NCBI RefSeq assembly: GCF_000744705.1 | Contig: NZ_JQML01000001.1 | Span: forward strand, 9,310,017 to 9,374,016 | Source: Streptacidiphilus albus JL83 | Lineage (GTDB): Bacteria > Actinomycetota > Actinomycetes > Streptomycetales > Streptomycetaceae | Direction of reading: 5' to 3' | DNA: 64,000 bases | Part shown: positions 33,325-43,570 of the stretch, in pieces | How the letters are laid out: each line of letters starts with the position of its first letter | How positions within the stretch are numbered: the first letter of the stretch is position 1 | The notes under the pieces: generated by a model | Told to the model about the DNA's origin: nothing | What the model saw: only the letters and a program-made list of their open reading frames with translations | The model's database searches: none | Position numbers and translations under genes: made by a program

Positions 33325-36300
33325 ATGAGGCATGCTCACCTCCCAGGTTCCGGGCGACCGGCGCGGACCGTGGCGGCGTTGCTGGTGGCGCTGCTGAGCG
33401 TGTTGTCGCTGCCGTTCCAGGCCGACGCCGGAGGTGGTCGGCACCGCCACCAGCACCCCTCGCTCCGGGACGGCGGCGTCGGGGTGCTGTCCAGCGGCCC
33501 GGTGATGACGTTGAACAAGGCGGTCGAAGGCGCCCCCGATCCGTTGCTGCCAGGGTCGACGTTCTCCTACAAGCTGACGCTGTCCTGCTCCTCGTTGAAG
33601 GAGTCCTGCGTCAACGCGGTCATCGAGGACACCCTGCCGCCGGAGTTCGACGTCACCGCCCTGCCCCAGTCCACCCCGACCCGCACGGTGACCTACGACG
33701 CGGCGACCCGCAAGCTGACCATCGCGTTCACCTCGCCCCTGCCCGCTCCGCCCAACCCCGAGGGCTCGGTGGGCCTCACGGCGGGCGCCACCGCCGACGT
33801 GGACATCGCCATGCGGGTACCGGAGAGCGGGCCGCTCAAGGACGGCGACTCGGTCACCAACACCGCGACCGCCAAGGCGGACAACGCCAGCCAGGTCATC
33901 TCCTCGGTCACCCAGACCGTGACCGTGCCGAAGAACCTCGACGCCAAGGCGACCAAGAGCTGGCAGCCGGGGTCCGACGTCGCCCACAGCGACGGCGAGT
34001 CGACGGTCACCCTGGGCACCGCGAACACCTCCAACAACACCTCGAAGATCGCCAAGCTGGGCATCGAGGAGTCCTCGCCCGGGCTGTTCGACAACTTCGA
34101 CCTGCTCTCGGTGGGCCCGGTCACCAAGATGCCGGCCGGCGCCGACCAGGTGACCGTGCTGGTGTGCACCAAGCCCGTGGGGTCGCCCTGCACCGACGCC
34201 GAGCTGATCGCGGCGACGCCGACCGCCGGCCCCGGGCTCGCCCTGCCCGACGGCGTGACCGCCGGTCAGGTGACCGGCGTCCGCTACGAGTTCAGCAACT
34301 CCGCAGGAACGCCGCTGCCCTACGACCCGACGGGCGGCACGGTGCAGATGAGGGTGAAGCTGCGCCGCACCGTGCGCAGCACCGGGGCTGACCTCAACCC
34401 GGTGAAGCGCAGGACGGTGAAGAACTGCGCGGATCCACGGGTCCAGGCCGAAGGCAGCAAGTTCACCGTCGTCGGGGCGCCGGCCTGCACGAACCACGAC
34501 ATCCTGCCCAACATCGCGACCGTGGACGTCGGCAAGCGCTTCTTCCCGGACAGCCGCGGGGACTTCACCCAGAGCGGCACGGCGGTGCTGGGGCAGGGCT
34601 CGCGGGTCAGCGCGATCGTCACCGCCGCCAACACCTCACCGTTCCCGGTGGCCACGATGACCATCACGGAACCCTCCGGTTCGGCCGCGAGCGAGTTCGA
34701 CAAGCTGGACGTGTCGACGCTGCGGGTCACCTTCCCCAGCGGTGCCACCACCGCTGCGGTGAGCGTGACCTGCCGCAACGGCACGGTGCTGCCGGTGCGG
34801 ACGCTGACCGCCCCGCAGACGCTCCCGGCCGGCTGCCCGGACGGCAGTCCGCCCGCGCGGGTGTCGGTCACCTTCACCGGCACCGCGGCCGACGGCTCGG
34901 GCACGATCGTGCCGGGCGCGAGCGCAGGGCTCGGGGTGCACGGAAAACTCAACAGCAAGGTCACCGCCCAGGACGTCAAGGACGGAGTCCTGGACTGCGC
35001 GGACGGCTCCGCGACCAATCCCGCCAACGGTTCGGGCACGGCCGCGTCGACGTCCTGTGCGACGCTGCCGGTGGAGGAGCCGCGGGAGGACGGACGGGGC
35101 GTCAAGACCGCCTCGCAGAAGGAGATCCCGCCGGGCCAGCCGGTCACCTACACCCTGGGACTGGTCAACGACGGCAATGTCTTCCTGCCCAACGTGGTCA
35201 TGACCGATCCGCCGGACCCCGCCGCCAAGGGCAACCCCTTCGACTCCATCAGGATCACCGGACTGAACTACGGGTCCGGCGGCGTCTCGCTGCCGCTGGT
35301 CCTGGAACTCTACGATCCGACCACCAGGAAGTGGGTGGAGTACCAGCAGGGGGACACCGCGCTGATGGCGCGGGCCAAGGGCGTGCGGCTGCGCTCGCCC
35401 GAGGGCCTGCCGGTCGGGGCCAGCATGCGGGTCGACGTGACCGTCGAGCTGCGTGACGGGGTGACCTCCGGCAGCCTGCGGAACTGCTTCACCACCTCCA
35501 TCGACGGGCGCACGCCGAAGAGCCCGACCTGTTCCGAGGACGTCGCGATCGGGCCCGCCCGCTCCGGCGCGTCGCTGCAGAAGAGCCTGTCGCCGTCCAG
35601 CATCATCCGGCCCACCCCCGGCCTGAACCCGCTGGACGTCACGGTCCGGCTCACCGTACTGAACACCGGCAACCTCAGTCTGAAGCGGCTGCAGGTCACC
35701 GACACGGACCCGGCGTTCTTCGACTCGGTCACGGCGGTCCGGCTGGCCGGGGTGACCTTCCCCAACGGCGCCGACCGGGTCCAGGTCGACGTCTGCACCA
35801 CCGGCTGCGCCGCGAAACCCCCGGTGTTCATCACCGGCACCCCCACCGACAGCACCACCCCGGGCTTCCCGGCCGGGGTCGCCCCGGCCGACATCCAGGG
35901 CGTCAGGGTCACCTTCACCTCCTCCACCGGCGGCTACACGATCGTGCCGGCCACGGCCGCGCCCGGCGGCGGAGGCTGCCCGGGCTCCAGCGTTTGCCTG
36001 GTGGTCCAGGCCCGCACCGCACTGCGGTCCGACCCGGGCAAGCCCATCCCCGACACCATCCCCGACACCGCCTCCGGCGCCGGTGAGAGCCGGCTGCAGC
36101 CCGAGGGATCGACCTTCCCCATCCCGCCGGACACGGCCACCCTGACCATCACCGAGGGCAGGAGCCAGCTGCGGGTGGAGAAGTCTCCCGCCGAGACCGT
36201 GCTCAGCCCCGGCAACCCGGCCCCCTTCACCCTGACCACCAGGAACACCGGCAGCGCACCGGTCCAGGACCTGGTGATCGTCGACCAGATCCCAGCAGGA

Positions 36301-39114
36301 CTGCGCTTCGACGACAGCTACAACGGCGGCGGCGGCCTGCCGTACACCCTCGTCTACTCGCTGGCGGGCGGTTCCCCCAAACCCGTCGAGGTGAAGTTCG
36401 AGCCGGTCCGCGACGCCGACGGGGTGATCACCAAGCTGGTCTGGCGCTTCCCCGGCTGGCAGCTGCGCCCCAACGACCAGGTCGCCGTCACCTACCAGGT
36501 CAAGCTGGCCGGCGGCGTCGCCGCGGGCACCGTCATCCCCAATGTGTACGGGGCCGGCTCGGACAGTCAGCCGGGTATCACCTGCGACCCCTCGTCGCCG
36601 CGACTGGGCCAGGTCACCGACGACGCCGGCTACGGGCAGGGCACCTTCTGCACCTCGACCGCCAAGGTGACCACCCGCGCCGGGGTCTCCTTCGACGCCG
36701 CCAAATGGGTCGCCGGCGACCCCACCCTCGGCTTCCAGGACAGCAACAGCGGCCTCAAGGTCCCGGTCGGCGACCCGCGCTGCCCCTCGCTGACGCACCT
36801 GGGCGTCGCCTACACCCGCTATCCCTGCATCGCGCTGACCTATCCCGGTCAGCGGTTCTCCTACCTGCTGCGGATCGAGAACACCGGCACCTCCCCGGCC
36901 GTCTCGCTGCGACTGCTCGACGTCTTCCCCGCCCCGCACGACACCGGGGTGCTGCTCGGCGGCGACGAACGCGGCACCGAGTGGGACTCCGTCCCCGAAC
37001 TCAACGCCCCGGTCGACTACTCGGGCCCCGGCAACCCCACCATCACCTACACGAGCACCAACAACCCCTGCGGACAGCTCGTCGCGACCCCGGAGCGCAA
37101 CTGCAACGCGGCAGCGTGGAGGCCGGCGACCGCCGACCACACCACGGCCTTCGAGGCAGGCGTCCAGTTCCCCGGCGGCATGGCGCCCGGCAACGTGGCC
37201 TTCTTCCGGATGGGCTTCGACGCCCCGGCCGACCTCAGCATCCCCGGCTACCCGTCCGTCGCCTGGAACTCCTTCGCCCACAGCGAGACCGTCACCAGCG
37301 GCGGCAGCAGCACCGTCCTGCCCGTCACCGAACCGCCGAAGGCCGGGATCGGACTGGTGTTCGGCAATGTCCGCATCCTCAAGAGCGTCGTCGACCCGCC
37401 GGACGGAGCGAAGGTCGGCCCGTTCGAGGTGGAGTACACCTGCGTGCTCACCACCGCCTCCGGCGGCAACGTCGAGGTCCGCAGCGGCAAGGAGACCTTC
37501 TCGACCGCACGGCCCCTGGACCTGTCAGGAGTGCCCGCCGGAGCGGTGTGCCGGATCTGGGAGAGCGACTCGGCCGGAGCCAGGACCGACCACCTCGGCC
37601 CCGGCAATGCCATCACGGTGACCGTGAGACCGGCCGACAGAAGCTCCGAGGTGCAGACGGACACCATCACCAACAGCTACCCGCGCCGCGACCTGCTGGT
37701 CGTCAAGCGGGTCACCGGCGAGGCCGCCGACGAGTTCGGCGGAGGCCCGTTCACCATCCAGGTGGACTGCACCTTCAACGGAGCGCGGCTGCCGGACTTC
37801 CCGCAGGACCTGGTGTTCACCGGCAACGCCACCCAGGCCATCACCGACCTCCCCGTCGGCACCGTCTGCGACGCGGTCGAGACCGTCGACGGCGGCGCCA
37901 CCCACGTCACCATCAAGGCCCTCAGCTCCACCCGCGTCGTCGCGGACTTCCCCGGACCCAACGGGACGACGCCCGTCGTCGGCTCCCCCCAGTCCGGAGG
38001 ACAGCCCGCCACCTTCATCGTCACCAACACCTTCGCCACCGGCACCCTGGTGCTCAACAAGAGGACCATCGGACCCGGCGCGGACTACGCCGACCGGCCC
38101 TTCCGCTTCCACGTGCTCTGCGACTTCAACGGCCACCCCGGGCTCATCTCCCGTGACGTCGAGCTCCAGCGGCCCGAACTCGAAGCCGAACTGAAGGACC
38201 TGCCCGTCGGCGCGGTCTGCGCCGTGACCGAGACGGACAAGGGCGGAGCGGACGGCTTCGCCGAACCGGTGCACACCCTCACCATCAAGGAGGGCACCAC
38301 CGACCTGGCCACCGCCGCACTGGAGAACCACTTCTCGGCCGGCCGACTGACCCTGCACAAGACCCTCTCCGGCCCCGCCGGGAACAGCAGCTACCTCAAG
38401 GACGCCCGGTTCGCGCTGCACGTCATGTGCGAACGCGACGGCCCCAAGGGCACGGTCACCTTCCTCGACCACACCTACACCGTCACCGCCGGCACTCCGC
38501 TCACCGTTCCGGTCCCGCTGCCGATCGGGGCCCGCTGCTGGGCCGGGGAACCCCGCGACGGCGGAGCCTTCGCGACCACCGTCGACCACCCCGACGCCCA
38601 GCACCCGGCAGTGGTGACCCTGGATCAACCCGCGATCAGCATCACCGCGGACAACGAGTACCGCGAGTCGGCGCTGCACCTCACCAAGATCACTACCGGT
38701 TCCGGCCGCGATCGAGCCGCAGGGCTCACCTTCACCCTCGAACTGACCTGCGTCCTGCCCACCAGCCTCGGCACCCCCGACCTCACCCTCGTCGACAAGC
38801 GCCGCTACCAGCTGCGTCCCGGACAGACCGTCCAGGTCACCGACCTCGGCTTCACCCTCCCCGCCGGGGCCCGCTGCTACGCCACCGAGCCCGACCACCA
38901 GGGCGCCGCCACCGTCACCATCGACCACGGAACCCCGGCCGACGCCGCGGTACTGCCCGCCACCGGCGCCGGGACGATCACTGCCGACAACGACTACACC
39001 GGCACGACCCCGCTCCCGGACACCGGCAGCGACCCGCTCCCATGGACCCTTGCCGCGGCAACACTGCTTCTCCTCGGCACCGCGACGGCGCTGCACGTCC
39101 GGCGACGCCGGTGA
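33325..39114 (+). CDS. Giant wall-anchored surface protein with DUF11-like and DUF5979-like repeats
   Basis: This protein of about 1929 residues has a Sec signal peptide (PARTVAALLVALLSVLSLPF), a long series of Ig-like DUF11-type segments (recurring TNTATA, VTDTDP, LVNDGNVFLPNV, NTGTSPAVSL), then five repeats of about 100-115 residues of DUF5979 type starting near residues 1348, 1456, 1573, 1673 and 1782, each opening with a VxKxxxG pattern. The C-terminus has LPDTG at 1897-1901, a hydrophobic helix and RRRR, the standard sortase sorting signal. It should be covalently attached to peptidoglycan as a stalk or adhesin. Starts at 33307 (ATG) or 33292 (TTG) are also open; 33325 is chosen because it gives a conventional signal peptide. 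Confidence 0.75.
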   Translation: MRHAHLPGSGRPARTVAALLVALLSVLSLPFQADAGGGRHRHQHPSLRDGGVGVLSSGPVMTLNKAVEGAPDPLLPGSTFSYKLTLSCSSLKESCVNAVIEDTLPPEFDVTALPQSTPTRTVTYDAATRKLTIAFTSPLPAPPNPEGSVGLTAGATADVDIAMRVPESGPLKDGDSVTNTATAKADNASQVISSVTQTVTVPKNLDAKATKSWQPGSDVAHSDGESTVTLGTANTSNNTSKIAKLGIEESSPGLFDNFDLLSVGPVTKMPAGADQVTVLVCTKPVGSPCTDAELIAATPTAGPGLALPDGVTAGQVTGVRYEFSNSAGTPLPYDPTGGTVQMRVKLRRTVRSTGADLNPVKRRTVKNCADPRVQAEGSKFTVVGAPACTNHDILPNIATVDVGKRFFPDSRGDFTQSGTAVLGQGSRVSAIVTAANTSPFPVATMTITEPSGSAASEFDKLDVSTLRVTFPSGATTAAVSVTCRNGTVLPVRTLTAPQTLPAGCPDGSPPARVSVTFTGTAADGSGTIVPGASAGLGVHGKLNSKVTAQDVKDGVLDCADGSATNPANGSGTAASTSCATLPVEEPREDGRGVKTASQKEIPPGQPVTYTLGLVNDGNVFLPNVVMTDPPDPAAKGNPFDSIRITGLNYGSGGVSLPLVLELYDPTTRKWVEYQQGDTALMARAKGVRLRSPEGLPVGASMRVDVTVELRDGVTSGSLRNCFTTSIDGRTPKSPTCSEDVAIGPARSGASLQKSLSPSSIIRPTPGLNPLDVTVRLTVLNTGNLSLKRLQVTDTDPAFFDSVTAVRLAGVTFPNGADRVQVDVCTTGCAAKPPVFITGTPTDSTTPGFPAGVAPADIQGVRVTFTSSTGGYTIVPATAAPGGGGCPGSSVCLVVQARTALRSDPGKPIPDTIPDTASGAGESRLQPEGSTFPIPPDTATLTITEGRSQLRVEKSPAETVLSPGNPAPFTLTTRNTGSAPVQDLVIVDQIPAGLRFDDSYNGGGGLPYTLVYSLAGGSPKPVEVKFEPVRDADGVITKLVWRFPGWQLRPNDQVAVTYQVKLAGGVAAGTVIPNVYGAGSDSQPGITCDPSSPRLGQVTDDAGYGQGTFCTSTAKVTTRAGVSFDAAKWVAGDPTLGFQDSNSGLKVPVGDPRCPSLTHLGVAYTRYPCIALTYPGQRFSYLLRIENTGTSPAVSLRLLDVFPAPHDTGVLLGGDERGTEWDSVPELNAPVDYSGPGNPTITYTSTNNPCGQLVATPERNCNAAAWRPATADHTTAFEAGVQFPGGMAPGNVAFFRMGFDAPADLSIPGYPSVAWNSFAHSETVTSGGSSTVLPVTEPPKAGIGLVFGNVRILKSVVDPPDGAKVGPFEVEYTCVLTTASGGNVEVRSGKETFSTARPLDLSGVPAGAVCRIWESDSAGARTDHLGPGNAITVTVRPADRSSEVQTDTITNSYPRRDLLVVKRVTGEAADEFGGGPFTIQVDCTFNGARLPDFPQDLVFTGNATQAITDLPVGTVCDAVETVDGGATHVTIKALSSTRVVADFPGPNGTTPVVGSPQSGGQPATFIVTNTFATGTLVLNKRTIGPGADYADRPFRFHVLCDFNGHPGLISRDVELQRPELEAELKDLPVGAVCAVTETDKGGADGFAEPVHTLTIKEGTTDLATAALENHFSAGRLTLHKTLSGPAGNSSYLKDARFALHVMCERDGPKGTVTFLDHTYTVTAGTPLTVPVPLPIGARCWAGEPRDGGAFATTVDHPDAQHPAVVTLDQPAISITADNEYRESALHLTKITTGSGRDRAAGLTFTLELTCVLPTSLGTPDLTLVDKRRYQLRPGQTVQVTDLGFTLPAGARCYATEPDHQGAATVTIDHGTPADAAVLPATGAGTITADNDYTGTTPLPDTGSDPLPWTLAAATLLLLGTATALHVRRRR

Positions 39115-39199
39115 ACCCCCAAGCCCCTGTGGGGTCGTAGGCGGCCGGCGCCGGGGCTCCGCACCGTGGCCGGGAGACGCGCGGTGCCGGTGGTGCGGC

Positions 39200-39375
39200 C
39201 CGGCACCGGCCCGCAGGGTCGTCAGTGGCGACCCGGTCACCGTCGCCGCCGGCGACCGCGCCACCGCCGTCGCCCTGTGCCCGACCGGCACCAGGGCCAT
39301 GAGCGGCGGGTTCGAGCAGGTCGAGAACCAGGTCCCGGCGGGGCGGTGGCGCGCGTACGGCTCGGGCCTCGCTGT
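39200..39375 (+). pseudogene. Possible remnant of a secreted CPxG-repeat protein
   Basis: In the 305-bp gap between two converging genes, the plus frame encodes VTVAAGDRATAVALCPTGTR followed by AMSGGFE. This resembles the VTVPAG-ATATCPAGT-GGGF pattern common in small secreted actinobacterial proteins. There is no start codon, signal peptide or matching C-terminus, so it is probably a decayed fragment, or chance similarity in GC-rich DNA. The rest of the gap shows nothing. Confidence 0.3.
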
Positions 39376-39419
39376 TCCGCCGGGGCGGAGCAGCGAGGCC
39401 CGGGTGGCGCGGCGACCGG

Positions 39420-42400
39420 TCAGTAACCGAACTGCTGGATCTGGGTGCCGTCCGGCGAGATCACCCAGCCGGTCCTGGTCGACGGGTCGAGCTGCAGGGT
39501 CCGCTCGGTGGCGGCGTTCCAGTCGCCGCCGAACGGACTGACCATGTTCTGGTTGAGCGAGATGAACCCGAAGCCGGGCACCGTCGCCTGCACCTTGCCG
39601 GTGGCCGCGTCGAGCACCGCGACCTGGCTGGTGGCGTTGTTGTCGGTGAGCAGCGGCAGGTTGGAGCCGAAGGACTCGGGACCGTTCGGCACCGGCCATT
39701 CCACGAGGGCGAGCCCGTTCACGCCGTCGGCCGCGAGGCCTTCGGGCATCTCCTGGCGCAGCGCGGTGGCGGCCGAGCCGGTGAGCGTGCCCTCGGCGAC
39801 CGTCTGGAGGTCGCTGGTGCAGGAGAAGTTGACGCTGACGGACGAGCATTCGGAGACGTCCAGGTGCCCGGCCTGGTCGGCGGCGGCCGCGTCGATGCAG
39901 GGGCGGACACCGGCGGGGGAGGGGGTGACCGTCCCGGACACCGTGTCGACCGCGGCGATGCTGCCGGAGGCGGCGCCGAAGCAGAGCCCCACGTTCTGGG
40001 TGAGCAGCACGTCGCCGGTACTGGAATCGACGTTGATCCCGCCGTAGGACGCCGGGCCGACTCCGCTGGTGTCGGCGTCCACGGCGGCCTTGAGCTGCCC
40101 GGTGCCGAGGTCGATCTCCAGCACGGTGTCGGCGTGCGTCGTGGCGCCGTAGCTGAGGAAGTCGGCCAGGTGGTGGACGGCGTCGACGCGGCCGCCCATC
40201 ACGTCCAGATACTGCTTCGGGTCGAGGACGACCTGCCCGACCTCCTTGCCGGTGCGGGTGTTCCAGGTCTCCAGCGTGGTGTCGCCGGTGCTGCCGTTGG
40301 CGTGGATGAGTTCCACCGCGTCGAGTGCGCCGTCGACGCCGACGACGTCGTACACGGACCGCGGGTCGGTGTCCTCGGTGATCGGCGAGCCGTAGCTGCC
40401 GGTCGACGGGTCGTAGGGCAGCACCTGCGCGGAGCCGTCGGGTTCGTCCACCGCGACGACCGAGTCGGGGCCGGCCATGGCGAAGCTGCGCGCGATCCCG
40501 CCGTTCGGAATCACGCCGTCGTCGATGTCGAGCATCGACGTCGGCGAGGCCTGCCCGATGACGTTCCCGGCTGCGTCGACGGCGAGTACCCGCAGGCTGT
40601 AGTGGAGCGAAGTCCGCAGTCCCAGGGACAGCGCGTCCAGGCTGAGCCTGCCGCTGGCGCCTGCGTACTGGTGGAAGAGCGACGATCCGGTGTCCACGCC
40701 GTCGTTGTCGCGTTGATCGCCGTAGGGATTGGAGAAGGTGTACCAGGAGCCGAGCACGCTCGGTGCCGGGGCGGCGGCTTCGAGCTCAACGCCTGCGGCG
40801 GCCTCGCCGTGCGTGCCGCGCACCTTCGACACGTCGTAGGAGAGCTCGAACTTCGGGTTCTCCCGGGTGACGGCGACCTCGTGCGCGTTGGTCGGGGCGC
40901 CTGCGGTGCCGAGCAGCGGCGCGGCAGGACGGTCCGCCACGGACGCGGGGCCCTTCACGAGTATCGAGGTGAACTCGCCTGATGTGTACAGCTTGCCGTC
41001 ATAGGTGTTCTGACCGATGCCGATGCCGTAGATGCCCGCACCGTCGTCGAACACCGAGGCCGGGATCGTCACCGTGCCGGTGAGGCCGGTCAGGTCGACC
41101 TGGTAGGCGGGCGTGAACAGCTGCGCGAGCAGCGGGTTCCAGTGGCTGACCGTGGAGACCATCAGCTGCGGGTCGGACAGGTGGGAGCCGGCCACGTGCG
41201 AGAGGTCGTAGGAGACGGTCACGCTCGAACCCTCGTTCACCGACGACGGTGCACTGGGCGCGGGCGCCTCCACGTACTGGCCGTTGCTCGCGCCGAACGA
41301 AAGCTCGCCCGCCTGCGAGGTCAACAGCCGGCCGTGGTCGAACACCTCGTAGGTGTAGCCGACCGTGCGCCCGGCCGTCGCCACCACCGGGTCGTCGGCT
41401 GCGGTCAGCAGGGCCGTGGGCGTGGCGCGCACGGCGGGGGTCTGCGAGCGGAACGTCGTCCGGCCGACCTTCACGGCGTACGACATCCCGGGCGCGTCCG
41501 GGTCGGCGCCGGTCAGGTCGGCGGCGAACAGCACCGGTCCGGCCAGGCCCTCGCCGGTCGTGCCTGGCCCCTGGAGGTCGATCGACGCCGGGTCCGTGCT
41601 CATGCTGTACTCGCCGCCGAGATCGCCGAGGATCTCGTGGTGCTCGATACCGATCCGGGCGATCCCCACGCGGCCGCGGTCCGCCGCGTCGGCCGGTGCG
41701 GCGCCGCGGTAGTGGCCCGCGGCCAGCTCGGCGTCGACGGCGGCGGTGAGGTCGACCTGGGCGCCGACATTGAGCCGCTGGTCGATCTGGCCCGGTGTGT
41801 CGACCCGCCGACCGGTCCGTTCGAGCAGGTCGCGGACCTGTGCCGGGCTCAGGCTCCGGCCGGTCAGCCGCGCGGACTGCAACAGCACGGCCGCGCTGGC
41901 CGCGATCTCCGGCGCGGCGGCCGAGGTGCCGCCGGTGTACTCGACGCCCACCGACTCGGCGGTGCTCCCGTCGTGGACGAAGGCCGCGATGCCGTCGCCC
42001 GGTGCCGACAGGTCGACCCGGCTGCCGAAGCCGGAGGAGTAGTCGCCGGAGCCGCTGATCCGCGTCGCGGCATAGACGCCGTTCGGGCCGGAGTCGCCGG
42101 CCACGAACGTGTCGTCGAGCGTCGTCGCTCCGGCGGCGATGGCGCCGCTGTCCAGGACCTGCGTCGGCGCCGTGGACTCCTGGTCGTCGTTGATGTTCGT
42201 GGCCCGGGACGCGTCGTGCGTCACATCCGTCGCGGTCGACCCCCCGTCGGGGCCGATGGCGGCCGGGGTGAAGGTGCGGGTGCCGTCGTTGGCCGCGATG
42301 ACGACCGTGATGCCGAGCCGGTGCACGATCGAGGCGACCGTGGCCTCGATGAGCGGGTCGTCCTCCAGGTAGCGGCCGGGGAACCCGGTGGTGTCGGTGC

Positions 42401-43496
42401 CCCAGCCGAGCGAGGCCGTGATCACGTTCGGGTGCGGGTTCTGCTGCGCCGCGGCCATCAGCGCGGAGGCGATCCCGGCGCCGCTGGGGTCGCTGGGCAC
42501 GACGAGCCGGTACCGGGCGCCCGGCGCGATGCCGAGCAGGTCGCTCACGCCGGAGCCGGTGGCGCCGGGGCGCTGGTCGCCGTCCGGCAGCGGCGCCATG
42601 ACGGAGAAGTCGAGCAGCACCTCGCCGTCCGAGGGGTCGTCCCCCTCGACCGAGCCGACCGGGTTCAGGACGCCGCTGTCATCGGAGGTGTACGTCGGGA
42701 TCAGCGGCATCGACGGGATGTCGAGGTAGCGCTGGCCGTTCCGGACGACGGTGGTCGGGCCGTCGGCGGCGACCTCGGGATCGTGCATCGAGGAGTCGGT
42801 CAGGTCGCCGACGGAGACATTGGTGATGATCTCGCCGGTGCCGGGCAGCTGGCCGTAGTCCTTGTCGAGGGTCGCGTACGCGCCGAGCGCGTCGACGCCG
42901 CCGGAGTTGAGCATCGCCTGCAGCGAGGTCGAGACCGCGTAGTTGGTCGGCAGGCCGGCCGCGGCCGCGGCCGACGTGGTCGCGGCCGGGACCCGCGCGG
43001 ATACCGCCGCGGCCGGGACCGGCGTCGCGGCGGTCTGCATGGATGAGGCGTATTCGTCGGGCATCGCGTAGGCGACGCCCGGGGCCTTCGCCAACTTGGC
43101 TGCGTCGCTCTGTGTTTCGGCGGCGTCGGGACGGCCGGCGAGCTGCAGCAGGTAGCGGCCGCCGCCCTGGGCACGCGCGGAACTGCCGTGCGGCGCACCG
43201 GCCGTGCCCAGCACGGAGCCGAGGCTGTGGCCGGGGGCCAGGCCGAGCAGGACCTCGCCGGGGACGACGCCGACGCGGCCGACGGTCTTCTGTGTCAGTG
43301 GGCTGCCGCCGAGCGGCGTCGTGACGGTTCCCCGTTCCGCGTTGGCGGCTGCGGCCTGCGCGGCCGTGACGGTGCTGCGGGCCGGCAGCGGTACTGCGGC
43401 GTGGGCGGCGCTCGCGCCGGTGAGCGGCGCGGCGAGCGCGACCGTCAGCGCGGCGCCGAGCACCGCACAGCGACCGGCTGGTTTCCTACTCGTCAT
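39420..43496 (-). CDS. Large secreted sedolisin-like (S8/S53 superfamily) serine peptidase
   Basis: This 1358-residue protein has a Sec signal peptide, a propeptide-like region, a peptidase domain (about residues 200-580) and about 780 residues of beta-rich C-terminal domains. The peptidase part carries GEVLLDFSV (Glu292 and Asp296, an ExxxD pair), LGIAPGARYRLVV, NVITASLGWG, VVIAANDGT (Asp404) and GGTSAAAPEIAAS (Ser525). The HGTH block of subtilisins is absent; the Glu/Asp/Ser set with an oxyanion Asp is that of family S53 sedolisins. The ATG at 43496 has GGAG five bases upstream; an earlier in-frame ATG has no ribosome site. It is divergent from a TrmB/LuxR-type regulator that probably controls it. 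Confidence 0.75.
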   Translation of the reverse strand: MTSRKPAGRCAVLGAALTVALAAPLTGASAAHAAVPLPARSTVTAAQAAAANAERGTVTTPLGGSPLTQKTVGRVGVVPGEVLLGLAPGHSLGSVLGTAGAPHGSSARAQGGGRYLLQLAGRPDAAETQSDAAKLAKAPGVAYAMPDEYASSMQTAATPVPAAAVSARVPAATTSAAAAAGLPTNYAVSTSLQAMLNSGGVDALGAYATLDKDYGQLPGTGEIITNVSVGDLTDSSMHDPEVAADGPTTVVRNGQRYLDIPSMPLIPTYTSDDSGVLNPVGSVEGDDPSDGEVLLDFSVMAPLPDGDQRPGATGSGVSDLLGIAPGARYRLVVPSDPSGAGIASALMAAAQQNPHPNVITASLGWGTDTTGFPGRYLEDDPLIEATVASIVHRLGITVVIAANDGTRTFTPAAIGPDGGSTATDVTHDASRATNINDDQESTAPTQVLDSGAIAAGATTLDDTFVAGDSGPNGVYAATRISGSGDYSSGFGSRVDLSAPGDGIAAFVHDGSTAESVGVEYTGGTSAAAPEIAASAAVLLQSARLTGRSLSPAQVRDLLERTGRRVDTPGQIDQRLNVGAQVDLTAAVDAELAAGHYRGAAPADAADRGRVGIARIGIEHHEILGDLGGEYSMSTDPASIDLQGPGTTGEGLAGPVLFAADLTGADPDAPGMSYAVKVGRTTFRSQTPAVRATPTALLTAADDPVVATAGRTVGYTYEVFDHGRLLTSQAGELSFGASNGQYVEAPAPSAPSSVNEGSSVTVSYDLSHVAGSHLSDPQLMVSTVSHWNPLLAQLFTPAYQVDLTGLTGTVTIPASVFDDGAGIYGIGIGQNTYDGKLYTSGEFTSILVKGPASVADRPAAPLLGTAGAPTNAHEVAVTRENPKFELSYDVSKVRGTHGEAAAGVELEAAAPAPSVLGSWYTFSNPYGDQRDNDGVDTGSSLFHQYAGASGRLSLDALSLGLRTSLHYSLRVLAVDAAGNVIGQASPTSMLDIDDGVIPNGGIARSFAMAGPDSVVAVDEPDGSAQVLPYDPSTGSYGSPITEDTDPRSVYDVVGVDGALDAVELIHANGSTGDTTLETWNTRTGKEVGQVVLDPKQYLDVMGGRVDAVHHLADFLSYGATTHADTVLEIDLGTGQLKAAVDADTSGVGPASYGGINVDSSTGDVLLTQNVGLCFGAASGSIAAVDTVSGTVTPSPAGVRPCIDAAAADQAGHLDVSECSSVSVNFSCTSDLQTVAEGTLTGSAATALRQEMPEGLAADGVNGLALVEWPVPNGPESFGSNLPLLTDNNATSQVAVLDAATGKVQATVPGFGFISLNQNMVSPFGGDWNAATERTLQLDPSTRTGWVISPDGTQIQQFGY

Positions 43497-43511
43497 TACA
43501 CTCCTTGCCTT

Positions 43512-43524
43512 ACAACTGAGTTGT
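43512..43524. promoter_or_regulatory. Palindrome ACAACT-G-AGTTGT between protease and regulator genes
   Basis: A perfect 13-bp palindrome lies 16 bp upstream of the protease start codon, overlapping its probable promoter or leader. It is a candidate operator for the LuxR-type HTH of the divergent regulator. Confidence 0.4.
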
Positions 43525-43570
43525 CCGGTCACGGTGCCAGCAGCCCGACTACTCGCTCAATGCATCGGCG

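Noticed and set aside
34636..37281. 881-codon minus-strand frame within the surface protein gene
   Set aside because: Third-position GC and the repeated domain structure belong to the plus-strand frame; the minus product is compositionally biased only.
41142..43046. 634-codon plus-strand frame opposite the protease gene
   Set aside because: Antisense to the sedolisin-like protease; no motif, Gly/Arg/Ala-rich.
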